DNA of 37,792 bases from Acidobacteriota bacterium (lineage in GTDB: Bacteria; Acidobacteriota; Terriglobia; Bryobacterales; Bryobacteraceae). Below are positions 1-8,139 of this stretch, piece after piece. The position numbers and the translations under genes are program-made. Under the pieces are notes generated by a model. It did not search any database. It was not told the DNA's origin and saw only the letters and a list, made by a program, of their open reading frames with translations. Position 1 is the stretch's first letter, and each line of letters starts with the position of its first letter. The stretch lies in assembly GCA_029776225.1 (NCBI GenBank), contig JAKOTR010000062.1:1-37792 (forward strand). The letters run 5' to 3'.

Positions 1-832
1 CGTCAAACACTTGCGCACTAGATCGGCTTGGCTTTCCTTTGCCGAGCAGATCGATAAACCGGCGCACGCCCTCCTCAGGCATCAAAAAGGCCGCGGCGAA
101 TGCATTCGCGCGAACCTCGATCATCTCATCGCGATCTTTGACACGGCTCACGGTGCCCAGCAGCCGCCTGTCGAATAGCACGTGAGCATATTCGTGCGCA
201 AACGAGAAACGGCGCCGGACGGGTGCATGCCGGCGATTCGCGACAATGAAGATGCCGGCGCTCCGGTTATTGACAGCAAGCCCCGAGACGTCGTCAGGCA
301 GATCCACTACACCAGTTCGGACCGCCTGGGTTTCGAGCAACTCTTCCAAGCTTGGCGCAGGTGCTGAACCGAGTCCAAGGCGGCGACGCTCCTGGTCGCC
401 GGCCCGCTCGCCTTGCTGGATTGCTTCCCATCGGGAACGTGGGACAGGTACTTGATAGCTGACTGCGGCCGACAGCTCTCGATCGAGGCCGAGTATCTTT
501 TCGAGGTTGGTGATTTCCCTGCCCAACGCGACGCATGCCCGTAGACTCGCCGCGACGTCTTCCTGGCTTGCGATTTGCGGTTCCGCACGGAACAGGGCGG
601 CCAAGGCATCTTCCTCTTCAAAGGACTCGCTCACAAAGTCCCGGATATCGCGACCAAAGAAGAATGCGAGCCGGTCCAATTCGATGCTGCTGACCGCGCG
701 ATTTCCGAGCTCGATCTGAGCGACGGTCGACCGTGACACTCCGAGATGTTTCGCGACGTCGTCCTGGGTTAGATTGCAGGACTCGCGTGCGGCTCGAAGC
801 CTTGATCCGAGTTCTTGCGCAGTGATCGGCAC
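1..832 (-). CDS. XRE-HTH / ImmA-IrrE metallopeptidase fusion, partial
   Basis: Translation of the minus strand gives at least 277 residues before the window ends, so the C-terminus is missing. Residues 7-62 form an XRE helix-turn-helix (RLRAARESCNLTQDDVAKHLGVS...). Residues about 165-260 are an ImmA/IrrE (DUF955) zinc peptidase domain with HEYAH at 213-217 and the later ERANAFAAAFLMP-type segment (residues 239-251) that supplies the third metal ligand. Proteins of this architecture are usually stress- or toxin-antitoxin-like regulators in which the peptidase cleaves a repressor; the target is unknown here. The GTG start at 832 is chosen because GGAGGA lies 6 nt upstream. A sigma70-like promoter precedes it. 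It may be the last gene outside the phage or the first inside it; the sequence does not decide this. Confidence 0.85.
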   Translation of the reverse strand, partial: MPITAQELGSRLRAARESCNLTQDDVAKHLGVSRSTVAQIELGNRAVSSIELDRLAFFFGRDIRDFVSESFEEEDALAALFRAEPQIASQEDVAASLRACVALGREITNLEKILGLDRELSAAVSYQVPVPRSRWEAIQQGERAGDQERRRLGLGSAPAPSLEELLETQAVRTGVVDLPDDVSGLAVNNRSAGIFIVANRRHAPVRRRFSFAHEYAHVLFDRRLLGTVSRVKDRDEMIEVRANAFAAAFLMPEEGVRRFIDLLGKGKPSRSSAQVFD

Positions 833-863
833 GATGATCCTCCGGTGGTCTGCCACCAAATCA

Positions 864-892
864 AGGTTAGCATTTCAAACTGTTACTGTCAA
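864..892 (-). promoter_or_regulatory. sigma70-like promoter for the leftward XRE-ImmA gene
   Basis: On the minus strand TTGACA (887-892) is followed by a 17-bp spacer and TAACCT (864-869). The -35 box is perfect and the -10 box is moderate. It lies 32 bp upstream of the GTG start at 832. Confidence 0.55.
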
Positions 893-967
893 TATTTGGA
901 TTTTCACGTTAGCACAACTTCCCGAGGGCGCACACCCTTGGGCGTGTCCGTATTGAAAACATGGGAC

Positions 968-2521
968 TTAACTGGAGAAAGTTCGAGGACGGTTGAGAGA
1001 GGGGAGCCAGTTCTCAAAACTGGCCGTTTTCGCTGCACTCTCCCCAACTTGATCGCCTGTCGCCTCGCGCGCAAGTGCCAACATGTCAAATGGTTGGCGG
1101 TATTCCGCGGTCAACACGCCGTCCTTCCAAACGCAGTTCGAAAGTAGAAAATTCAGGAGGCGCCGTTTTTCCGCCGGTTCTTGCCTCTCGAACAGGGCGT
1201 GGGCGCGGTCGGCCAGGCGCAGAAGTTGGACGCCCTCCTCGATGTAGGTCCGGTTGGCGGACTGGTGCGTTTCAATATCGCGCAGGATGCGGTCCTGCTC
1301 GGCGCGCCACTCGGCCGACTTACGGTCGAAGAACGCGTTGTCGATCCGGCCATCCAGCTTGTCCACGTACATGGCGTCGATGCGGTCCTGGAGGCGGCGG
1401 TACTCGGCCTGGAGCCGCCCGATGGCTTCGTCGTGGAAGGCTTTCTCATCGCGGTGGCTCTCGCGCAGCGCGGTGACGATCCATTCCAGGACGTCCCTCG
1501 GGAAGGTCAGTCTCCGGAGCAGCTCCGAGAACCGCTCTTCGAGCACCTCCTCGCGCGTGTACGGTTCCGGGCAACGGCCCTTGTACCGCGAGCAGTGGTA
1601 GTAAACGTACTGCTGTTTCTTCAACTCGCCGACCATCGCGCAGCCGCAGTGGCCGCACCGGATGAGGTTGCTGAAGGCGAACTCGCGCCGGGCCCTGCGC
1701 GGCTTCTGGCGGCTGCGCCCATCGAGACGGTCCTGGACCTCCTGCCACAACTCGCGCGTGACGATCGGCTCGTACTTGCCCGCGTAGGTCTTGCCGTCGA
1801 AGTCGAAATCGCCCGAGTAGATGCGGTTGCGCAGGATCTTGTGGACGGTGGAGGTCGGCACCGGGAGCTTGCTCTTGGGATATTGCAGGCCGTCTTGGCG
1901 GGCCAGTTTGGCGAGCTCCTTCAACGAGTGCGTGCCGGTCGCGTACCGTTCAAACATGCGCTGGATGACCGGCGCCAGTTCGGGGTTCGGCGCGATGGTC
2001 CGCTTGCCGTCCGCGCCCATCACGTTCAGGTAGCCGAGCGGCGCGTAGGAGGGCCAGATGCCCTGGCGCGCCTTTTCGAGCATCCCTTTCTTGGTCTCCT
2101 CCGACAGGTTGTCGATGTAGTTCTTGGCCATCAGGACCTTGATGCCGTGCATGAACTTCTCCGACGACCGCGATTCCTGGGAGATGACGATGTTCTCCTT
2201 GACGAGGTGGATCTCGAGGTCCAGTTCGTCGAGCGTGACCCAGTCCTTAAGGTTGCGGTAGAGACGGTCGGTCTTCTCGACCAGCAGGATGCGGCAGGTC
2301 TTGTCCTTGCGAAGGAACGCGAGCATCTCGCCGAAGCCGGTCCGGCCGGCCTGCTTGGCGGTCTCGACGTCGACGAACTCCTTCAGGACGGTCAGGCCGC
2401 GGCTGGCGGCGTAGCCGCGCAGGAGTTGGAGTTGGGCGGGGATGGAGAAGCCTTCGCGCTCCTGGTCCTTCGAGGAGACGCGGGCGTAGAGGACGCTGCG
2501 ATGGCCGCCGGCTGCAGCCAT
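968..2521 (-). CDS. large serine recombinase (probable phage integrase)
   Basis: Site-specific recombinase of the large serine family, expected to integrate and excise the element by double-strand cleavage with a 5'-phosphoserine link. With the start at 2521 the protein has 517 residues. The resolvase catalytic domain begins with LYARVSSKDQ, where Ser16 is the expected nucleophile. The Recombinase domain follows (PLGYLNV and after), then a zinc ribbon (IRCGHCGCAMVG...YYHCSRYKGRC) and a C-terminal charged coiled-coil, all in the usual order. ATG 2521 is preferred because AAGAGG lies 8 nt upstream; an in-frame ATG at 2560 would add 13 residues but has no usable ribosome site. The gene runs opposite to the cassette on its right, and an operator-like site lies just upstream. 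att sites were not identified. Confidence 0.92.
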   Translation of the reverse strand: MAAAGGHRSVLYARVSSKDQEREGFSIPAQLQLLRGYAASRGLTVLKEFVDVETAKQAGRTGFGEMLAFLRKDKTCRILLVEKTDRLYRNLKDWVTLDELDLEIHLVKENIVISQESRSSEKFMHGIKVLMAKNYIDNLSEETKKGMLEKARQGIWPSYAPLGYLNVMGADGKRTIAPNPELAPVIQRMFERYATGTHSLKELAKLARQDGLQYPKSKLPVPTSTVHKILRNRIYSGDFDFDGKTYAGKYEPIVTRELWQEVQDRLDGRSRQKPRRARREFAFSNLIRCGHCGCAMVGELKKQQYVYYHCSRYKGRCPEPYTREEVLEERFSELLRRLTFPRDVLEWIVTALRESHRDEKAFHDEAIGRLQAEYRRLQDRIDAMYVDKLDGRIDNAFFDRKSAEWRAEQDRILRDIETHQSANRTYIEEGVQLLRLADRAHALFERQEPAEKRRLLNFLLSNCVWKDGVLTAEYRQPFDMLALAREATGDQVGESAAKTASFENWLPSLNRPRTFSS

Positions 2522-2567
2522 GGCGGCCGCCTCTTTTCCATTGCGTTGCACTGGTCGCATCCCTCAA

Positions 2568-2587
2568 GTGTACAGTGTTTAGTGGAC
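2568..2587. promoter_or_regulatory. operator-like site upstream of the recombinase gene (copy A)
   Basis: The 20-mer GTGTACAGTGTTTAGTGGAC matches the site at 8160-8179 at 17 of 20 positions and in the same orientation. It has imperfect GTGTAC/GTGGAC arms around an 8-bp centre. It lies 47 bp upstream of the recombinase start, where a promoter for that gene is expected. Control of rightward transcription into the defence cassette is also possible, but promoter boxes here are weak on both strands. Confidence 0.55.
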
Positions 2588-2757
2588 AAGCGGGAGCGTC
2601 GCTGGCGCCTGACCATGGAGCATTTCCCCAACGTTGCGATAGAGTAGGGGCGTGCTATCGTGGCGACCGAGTCGCGATCGCTATTCAATCAGGCCAGACC
2701 GCCCCGGGGCTGCGGTCACGAAAAAAGGCCTACAGCCCCTTCTCGGATTCACCGATA

Positions 2758-2798
2758 TGGTGTAATGTGGTGAAGAACAAGAGCGGTCAGGTCCTGAC
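2758..2798 (+). promoter_or_regulatory. extended -10 promoter and small palindrome before the RHH gene
   Basis: TGGTGTAAT (2758-2766) is an extended -10 element: TG, one base, then TGTAAT, which matches 5 of 6 consensus positions. No good -35 box is seen. The palindrome GTCAG-gtc-CTGAC (2786-2798) abuts the ATG at 2799 and overlaps the only weak Shine-Dalgarno (AGGT). A ribbon-helix-helix protein bound here would block expression of the whole cassette, so autoregulation is a reasonable inference. Confidence 0.45.
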
Positions 2799-3002
2799 AT
2801 GAAGACCAAAGAAGGAGCGCGACGGAGGGAGAAGGTTCAGAGCAGCGCCGCCGTGCGCGCGTCGATCAGCTTCCCGCCCGACGTCTACAAGGTGCTCGAG
2901 GGCATCGCCAAGGAAAAGAAAGTCTCCCTGGCATGGGTTGTGCGGGAGGCGGCGGAACAGTATCTCGCTCAGAAGTGGCCACTGTTCAAAGGGCAGGAGT
3001 AG
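2799..3002 (+). CDS. ribbon-helix-helix (CopG/Arc-like) regulator
   Basis: A 67-residue basic protein with SSAAVRASISFPPDVYKVLE (beta strand then helix A) followed by AKEKKVSLAWVVREAAEQYL (helix B), the usual ribbon-helix-helix layout of CopG-type DNA-binding dimers. It is the first gene of the rightward cassette and ends 5 bp before the methyltransferase start. The position is like that of controller genes in restriction-modification operons, which delay or limit expression of the toxic nuclease. The palindrome touching its start codon is a candidate operator. The regulatory role is inferred. Confidence 0.75.
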   Translation: MKTKEGARRREKVQSSAAVRASISFPPDVYKVLEGIAKEKKVSLAWVVREAAEQYLAQKWPLFKGQE

Positions 3003-3007
3003 AGAGA

Positions 3008-4156
3008 ATGCCGACCTTCTACGAGTTCTTCGCGGGCGGCGGCTTAGCGAGAGCCGGACTCGGCGTTGGCTGGGAGTGTCTATTCGCCAACGACATCGAC
3101 GCAAAGAAGGGCGCGAGCTACGAGGCGAACTGGGGCCGCGAGCGACTGAAGATCGAGGACGTGGGCAAACTGACCACGGCGGACCTTCCGGACCGTGCTG
3201 ACTTGGCTTGGGCGTCCTTTCCCTGCCAGGATCTTTCGTTGGCGGGAGATTACGCTGGGCTGAAAGGCGAGCGCTCGGGGACATTCTGGCCCTTCTGGCG
3301 GCTTATAGAGGCCCTGGTGGAAGAGGGTCGCGCGCCCGCCATGGTGGTTCTTGAGAACGTCTGCGGCGCGCTCACTTCTCATGGGGGAAAGGACTTTGCG
3401 ACGATCGGCGCTGCGCTCGTGGGCGGCGGGTACCGTTTCGGCGCGATGGTGATAGACGCAGTGCGCTTTGTGCCGCAATCCCGGCCCCGGTTGTTCGTCG
3501 TGGCCGTGCGCAAGGAGAGAACCATCCCTCCAAATCTCGTATTGCCCGAGGCCGGTCCGCTGTGGCATCCCGCGAATCTGGTGAGCGCTTACGAAAAACT
3601 CTCCGATCAGTCGAAGGACGCTTGGGTGTGGTGGAGCTTGCCCGCGCCCCCTGCGCGAAGGTTGAGATTCGCGGAAATAATCGAAGATGAACCGCAAGGA
3701 GTGTCCTGGCACACGGCGGCGGAGACCGACCGCCTCCTCAGCCTGATGAGTCCGATCAATCGCAAGAAAGTTGAGCAGGCTATGAGGATGGGGAAGCGGA
3801 TGGTCGGCGGCATTTACAAACGCACTCGCAAGGATGAAAACGGAAGCCGAGTGCAGCGGGCGGAGATCCGCTTCGATGACGTGTCGGGGTGCCTGCGAAC
3901 GCCTGTTGGCGGATCGAGCCGGCAGATCATCATGATCGTCGAAGGGAAGAAGGTTCGGACCCGGCTGCTGGCGCCGCGCGAAGCAGCCCGGCTGATGGGT
4001 CTGCCGGGGACCTACAAGCTGCCTGCGAACTACAATGACGCCTACCACCTAGCCGGCGACGGCGTCGTCGTGCCGGTGGTCCGGTTCTTGGCGGCGCATC
4101 TGCTCGAGCTGCTGCTTGCCGAAGGAACGGAGAACGCCCAGGAGGAAGCAGCGTGA
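3008..4156 (+). CDS. dcm: DNA (cytosine-5-)-methyltransferase
   Basis: A 382-residue C5-cytosine methyltransferase that would transfer a methyl group from S-adenosylmethionine to C5 of cytosine. The N-terminal FYEFFAGGGLARAGL is motif I (S-adenosylmethionine binding), FPCQDLSLAG holds the catalytic Cys73 (motif IV), and LENV at 115-118 is motif VI. A variable target-recognition region lies at about 200-300, and RLLAPREAARLMGLP and AGDGVVVPVVRFL near the C-terminus are motifs IX-X. ATG 3008 is chosen because GGAGTAGAGAG precedes it; an upstream in-frame ATG would read through unrelated sequence. The neighbours (DUF4928 and Vsr) mark it as the modification half of a restriction-modification system. 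The recognition sequence cannot be read from the protein. Confidence 0.93.
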   Translation: MPTFYEFFAGGGLARAGLGVGWECLFANDIDAKKGASYEANWGRERLKIEDVGKLTTADLPDRADLAWASFPCQDLSLAGDYAGLKGERSGTFWPFWRLIEALVEEGRAPAMVVLENVCGALTSHGGKDFATIGAALVGGGYRFGAMVIDAVRFVPQSRPRLFVVAVRKERTIPPNLVLPEAGPLWHPANLVSAYEKLSDQSKDAWVWWSLPAPPARRLRFAEIIEDEPQGVSWHTAAETDRLLSLMSPINRKKVEQAMRMGKRMVGGIYKRTRKDENGSRVQRAEIRFDDVSGCLRTPVGGSSRQIIMIVEGKKVRTRLLAPREAARLMGLPGTYKLPANYNDAYHLAGDGVVVPVVRFLAAHLLELLLAEGTENAQEEAA

Positions 4157-4157
4157 G

Positions 4158-5093
4158 ATGGCGGACGCGCATAGGCAGGAGCTAGCCTCATTTGCGGCCG
4201 AAAAACGCTTCCGGGGAAAGGGTCCGCTCTGCGTGGCCTTGGTGGTCACGCAGCACGCGAAGACGATGGGACTCCCCTTGGACCCCGATAGACTCCTGAC
4301 GGAAGGCGGCGGCCAGGTCCTCGGCCTTGGGAAGGGGGCTGTCCAGGCGGTTTTGAAGCGGCACGGCATCACACGAGTCCTGGCTGACGAAGGGGGGCGC
4401 ACGTCGCGTGGCAGTTTGAAGAACATGCGCGAGTACGTCGCCTTCCTGAACAAGCTGAACAGCAACGGAGATGTCGATCTTGAGGCGATAGAGACGTTCT
4501 GGATCGAACGGGTCCATGAGTTCTTCGCGGGAAAGCCGTTCAAGATCAAGTTGGACGCAGCGCGGAGCCTGCGCATGGTCGTGCGCGACGTGGTCGCCCA
4601 AGCGGTTGACCGCCAGAAGACAGCGCCTGGAATGTACTATTCGGGCGCAGTGCTTCAGCACTTGGTCGGTGCGAAGCTCGATTGCGCACTCGGAAAAGGA
4701 AGCGTCGAGCACAACAGCTTTTCGACGGCGGATGCGCCCAGTTTGCGCGCGGGCGATTTCCTGATCGGAGACGTAGCCATTCACGTCACAACCTCGCCGG
4801 GCGAAGCGGTGATCGAAAAGTGCCGCGAGAACTTGAACGACGGTTTACGACCGATGTTGGTGACGCTGCAACGCGGGCTGACGGTTGCGGAGGGCCTTGC
4901 AGGCAACGCGGGCCTTGCAGATCGGATCGACATCTTTGAAGTCGAGCAGTTCGTAGCGCTCAACCTTTATGAGTGGGGGAAGTTCGGTGCCGATGGACGC
5001 AAGACTGCCGTTGCGGATCTGGTGGAGCGATACAACGAAATCGTCGACGAATTCGAGACCGATCCCAGCTTGAGAATCGAATTGCGGCGATGA
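4158..5093 (+). CDS. DUF4928 family protein, probable type II restriction endonuclease
   Basis: A 311-residue protein that I recognise as DUF4928, a family typically found beside C5-cytosine methyltransferases. Recognisable segments are LLTEGGGQVLGLGKGAVQAVL (about 47-66), EGGRTSRGS and the C-terminal-half core RAGDFLIGDVAIHVTTSPGEAVI. Asp200, Asp205 and Glu216 in that core could form a PD-(D/E)xK-like nuclease centre. The family function is not experimentally known to me, so the endonuclease role is inferred from gene position. The start at 4158 follows GGAGGAAG by 9 nt and lies 1 bp after the methyltransferase stop, indicating translational coupling. Confidence 0.75.
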   Translation: MADAHRQELASFAAEKRFRGKGPLCVALVVTQHAKTMGLPLDPDRLLTEGGGQVLGLGKGAVQAVLKRHGITRVLADEGGRTSRGSLKNMREYVAFLNKLNSNGDVDLEAIETFWIERVHEFFAGKPFKIKLDAARSLRMVVRDVVAQAVDRQKTAPGMYYSGAVLQHLVGAKLDCALGKGSVEHNSFSTADAPSLRAGDFLIGDVAIHVTTSPGEAVIEKCRENLNDGLRPMLVTLQRGLTVAEGLAGNAGLADRIDIFEVEQFVALNLYEWGKFGADGRKTAVADLVERYNEIVDEFETDPSLRIELRR

Positions 5094-5494
5094 AGGAGAC
5101 CGCAGAGCAGCGAAGCCGCATCATGCGGGCGGTGAAGGGCGCCGATACCACACCTGAACTCGCGGTGCGGCGCCTGGCGCACAGCATGGGTTACCGCTTC
5201 AGACTTCATCGGAAGGACCTGCCGGGGAAGCCGGACTTGACGTTTCCGAGACTGCGCAAGGTGATCTTCGTGAATGGCTGCTTTTGGCACGGTCATGATT
5301 GCGCCCGGGGCGCCCGCGTTCCCGTGCGGAATCGCGACTACTGGACTCAGAAAGTGGCGCGGAACATGGAGCGCGACAGGAGTGCGCAGTCCGCGCTGCA
5401 ACGCTTGGGGTGGAAAAGCCTGGTCGTGTGGGAATGTGAGATCAAGGACCAGAATCGCTTGCAGCGTACACTACGGCGGTTCCTGGGCAAATAG
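5090..5494 (+). CDS. vsr: very short patch repair (Vsr) mismatch endonuclease
   Basis: A 134-residue protein of normal Vsr length. It nicks next to T:G mismatches created when 5-methylcytosine deaminates, starting repair back to C:G, which makes it a usual partner of C5 methyltransferases. Visible family features are RSRIMRAVKG, TTPELAVRRL, YRFRLHRKDLPGKPDL (with the catalytic-region Asp49), VIFVNGCFWHGHDC (His67, His69), YWTQKVARN and LGWKSLVVWEC. The ATG overlaps the DUF4928 stop in an ATGA, so the two are translated together. Some Vsr-like proteins act as restriction nucleases, so this one could also be the cutter. Confidence 0.93.
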   Translation: MKETAEQRSRIMRAVKGADTTPELAVRRLAHSMGYRFRLHRKDLPGKPDLTFPRLRKVIFVNGCFWHGHDCARGARVPVRNRDYWTQKVARNMERDRSAQSALQRLGWKSLVVWECEIKDQNRLQRTLRRFLGK

Positions 5495-5495
5495 C

Positions 5496-7193
5496 ATGAG
5501 CAGTAACGACCAAATCATTCTGGACCAAATCCTTGAGCAGCAACGGGCGGAGCGCGCGCCTCACCTGACGGCAAACGAGTACTTCGAGCTGTTTGTCGCA
5601 GAGCAGTTGCTGAAGCACTACGATCTTTCCTACGACGAGATCGAGTCCGGATTGGTGGACGGCGGGGGAGACGGCGGTATCGACGGCTTTTTCGTCTTCG
5701 TGAACGGCGACCTCGTCAGGGAGGATACGGACCTCGGCGGGCTGAAAAAGGACGTTGTGATTGAGACGATCATTTTTCAGGCCAAGACGGAAGCCTCGTT
5801 CCGGGAGAAGGCCCTTGACTCTATTACAGCGACACTGCGCGATCTGTTTGACCTGTCGCAACCGTTGACCGGCTTCGCCGGCGCCTACAATAAGGAGCTT
5901 CTTGCAGCGGTAGAGATGTTCCGTGATTCGGTCCAGACCCTCGCGCCGCGGTTTCCTGACTATAAGTTTTCGTTGTATTACGCCAGCAAGGGCATGGAGG
6001 TTCACCCGAACGTAAAGAGGAAGGCCGAGCAGATCGAGGCGCTTGTGAAGAGCCAGTTCCAAGGAAGCGCTTGCGTGATGCGCTTTTTGACTGCCACTGA
6101 CCTGTTGGCGCTTGCACGCGAAACTCCGCGTCTGAGCTATCAGCTTGAAGTGACGGATGCGTCGATCAATACAAAGGGTGGTGTCGTCGCTCTCGTAAAA
6201 CTCCGGGAGTTCGCAAAGTTCATCCGTGACGAGAAGGGTGACCTGCGCTGCAGCCTCTTCGAGGCGAACGTCAGGGACTACCAGGGTGCGACACAGGTCA
6301 ATGAAGAAATACGACGGACGCTTGCGGACAGGTGGCCCGAGGACTTCTGGTGGCTGAATAACGGCATAACGATTGTGGCCGGCAGGAAGCCAATGCAAAC
6401 CGGAAAGACGCTGACCATCGAGGATCCGCAAATCGTGAACGGGTTACAAACCTCGAGGGAGATTTTTCAGTATTTCAAGACAGCGAACACCGACGGAGAC
6501 GACAGAGAAATCCTCGTGCGCGTGATTAGCCCGGAAACCCCGGAAAGCCGGGACCGGGTCATCAAAGCCACCAACAGCCAGAATCCCATCTCACCAGCAT
6601 CCCTGCGGGCCACGGACAAGATTCAGCGCGACATCGAGCAGTATCTCCGCTCCTTTGGTCTGTATTACGACCGCCGGAAGAACTTCTACAAGAACGAAGG
6701 AAAGCCGATCGACAAGATCATCAGCATCCCGGCCATGGCTCAGGCGTTGATGGCGGTGGTTTTGCAGAAGCCGGGTACGGCGCGTGCGCGGCCATCGTCC
6801 CTCCTGAAGAAGGACGAAGACTACGAACGAGTCTTCAGCGGCGATTTCTCAATAGAAGTCTTCCGGGCGGCCATCGAGTTGTCACGGCTTGCGGAGGCCC
6901 AATTGCGCGCCGATGCCACGTTGTCTCCCGAAGACCGGGTCAATCTCAAGTTCTACGTTGCCATGTACGTCGCGGCTTTGGCTTGTGACGCCCCGAGGCC
7001 GACTCCTGATCAGATCGCCAGACTGGCGGGCGCAACGATAGACAAGGCGTTGCTCGACCGAGCAATGGCGGATGTGAATTCGGTGTACCAGCAACTTGGC
7101 GGGACCGCGCTGGCGGCCAAGGGTAACGAGTTCGGGGAAAGGTTGATATCTATGCTGGACGCGGCTCTTCCTGCGGCCGGCGCCACGGTTTGA
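5496..7193 (+). CDS. AIPR (abortive phage infection) family protein with N-terminal nuclease-like motif
   Basis: A 565-residue protein. The C-terminal two thirds carry AIPR signatures: ANVRDYQGATQVNEEIRRTL, DFWWLNNGITIV and DPQIVNGLQTS. The AIPR family is associated with abortive-infection phage resistance. The N-terminus has DGGGDGGIDGFFVF (Asp59, Asp63) followed about 30 residues later by IIFQAK (Gln95, Lys97), which resembles the Mrr-like D...QxK nuclease pattern. DNA or RNA cleavage is inferred from that pattern only. The ATG at 5496 follows the Vsr stop by 1 bp; the open frame extends upstream but those residues overlap Vsr and are not protein-like. It belongs to the same transcription unit as the methyltransferase, so it may be a methylation-dependent second effector. 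Confidence 0.82.
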   Translation: MSSNDQIILDQILEQQRAERAPHLTANEYFELFVAEQLLKHYDLSYDEIESGLVDGGGDGGIDGFFVFVNGDLVREDTDLGGLKKDVVIETIIFQAKTEASFREKALDSITATLRDLFDLSQPLTGFAGAYNKELLAAVEMFRDSVQTLAPRFPDYKFSLYYASKGMEVHPNVKRKAEQIEALVKSQFQGSACVMRFLTATDLLALARETPRLSYQLEVTDASINTKGGVVALVKLREFAKFIRDEKGDLRCSLFEANVRDYQGATQVNEEIRRTLADRWPEDFWWLNNGITIVAGRKPMQTGKTLTIEDPQIVNGLQTSREIFQYFKTANTDGDDREILVRVISPETPESRDRVIKATNSQNPISPASLRATDKIQRDIEQYLRSFGLYYDRRKNFYKNEGKPIDKIISIPAMAQALMAVVLQKPGTARARPSSLLKKDEDYERVFSGDFSIEVFRAAIELSRLAEAQLRADATLSPEDRVNLKFYVAMYVAALACDAPRPTPDQIARLAGATIDKALLDRAMADVNSVYQQLGGTALAAKGNEFGERLISMLDAALPAAGATV

Positions 7194-7202
7194 GAGACAA
7201 TT

Positions 7203-8039
7203 GTGGCCGACGAGAAGAAAATCGGCTCACCCTGGCGGGATGACGAACTCGACGCCATCGTCGCCGACTACTTTGAGATGCTGGAGGCGGAACTCTCCGG
7301 CCGGCCCTATGTGAAGTCCAGGCATAGCAAGGCGCTGATGGCGCGGATAGGACGGACCCACCGGTCCGTCGAGTTCAAGCATCAGAACATCTCAGCGGTG
7401 CTGGATGAGTTGGGCATGCCCTGGATTCCGGGTTACATTCCGAAGAGGAATTACCAGAACGCGATCTTCGACGCCATAGACCGTTATCTCAGCAAGCATC
7501 CGGCCGTCCTTGAGAGGGTTCCCACAGGACCGCAGGCTGCGGCGTCGGATGAAATCTTTGTTCCCGCGCCGGCTCTCGGCGCCGATAGCGCGCCCCTGCC
7601 AGAGAGGCTTAGGCGTTTGGTTCGTAAGTTCGACCCCGTGGAACGGGATCACCGGAACCGGTTGCTGGGGAGGGCTGGCGAGGAGTTCGTCGTAATCCTC
7701 GAGCGGAGCCGCCTCGCCGCAGCTGATCGGTCCGATCTCGCCCGAAAAGTCCGCTGGGTCTCCGCAGAGGACAGCGACGGAGCGGGCTTTGACGTTCTCT
7801 CGTTCGACTTCAGCGGCCGACAGAGGTTGCTGGAAGTCAAGACCACGAATGGCGCGGCTCGGACACCCTTCTTCTTGACCCGAAACGAACGCGATATGGC
7901 CGCCGAGCGCCCCGAGGACTGGCGAATCTACCGCGTCCATCTCTTTGCGACGGAACCGCGCATCTTCACAATTGCCCCGCCGCTGGAGAAGGCGGTGAAT
8001 CTCAGACCGGAGACGTGGCGCGCATCATTTGGGATGTAG
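7203..8039 (+). CDS. DUF3883 domain protein (putative PD-(D/E)xK nuclease), last gene of the defence cassette
   Basis: A 278-residue protein. The C-terminal part (about 155-245) fits DUF3883: GRAGEEFVV, GAGFDVLSFDFSG and LLEVKTTNG, with Glu160/161, Asp197, Glu211 and Lys213 positioned like a PD-(D/E)xK nuclease core. The N-terminal about 100 residues (PWRDDELDAIVADYFEML and IGRTHRSVEFKHQNISAVL) resemble the N-terminal segment common in restriction-associated proteins with this tail. The start is GTG 7203, 9 bp after the AIPR stop, so it is co-transcribed. DUF3883 domains occur in restriction and other defence proteins. The exact substrate is unknown. Confidence 0.8.
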   Translation: MADEKKIGSPWRDDELDAIVADYFEMLEAELSGRPYVKSRHSKALMARIGRTHRSVEFKHQNISAVLDELGMPWIPGYIPKRNYQNAIFDAIDRYLSKHPAVLERVPTGPQAAASDEIFVPAPALGADSAPLPERLRRLVRKFDPVERDHRNRLLGRAGEEFVVILERSRLAAADRSDLARKVRWVSAEDSDGAGFDVLSFDFSGRQRLLEVKTTNGAARTPFFLTRNERDMAAERPEDWRIYRVHLFATEPRIFTIAPPLEKAVNLRPETWRASFGM

Positions 8040-8139
8040 CTTTCGGCTGGAGGAGCACCCTCGGTCAAGCACATCAACGACTTCCAAACAAGAGCGCCCT
8101 GACAAAACCAGGCAAGAATGTTTTGGTGCGACAGGCCCT

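Noticed and set aside
833-967. Prophage attachment site near the recombinase 3' end
   Set aside because: The right end of the element is outside the window, so a repeated core cannot be tested.
1181-2647. 488-codon rightward open frame antisense to the serine recombinase
   Set aside because: It is a shadow of the recombinase gene on a GC-rich strand, with no ribosome site and no recognisable protein features.
8104-8126. AT-rich hairpin after the DUF3883 gene as terminator
   Set aside because: Only six paired bases (CAAAAC/GTTTTG) and no T-run; not enough to call.
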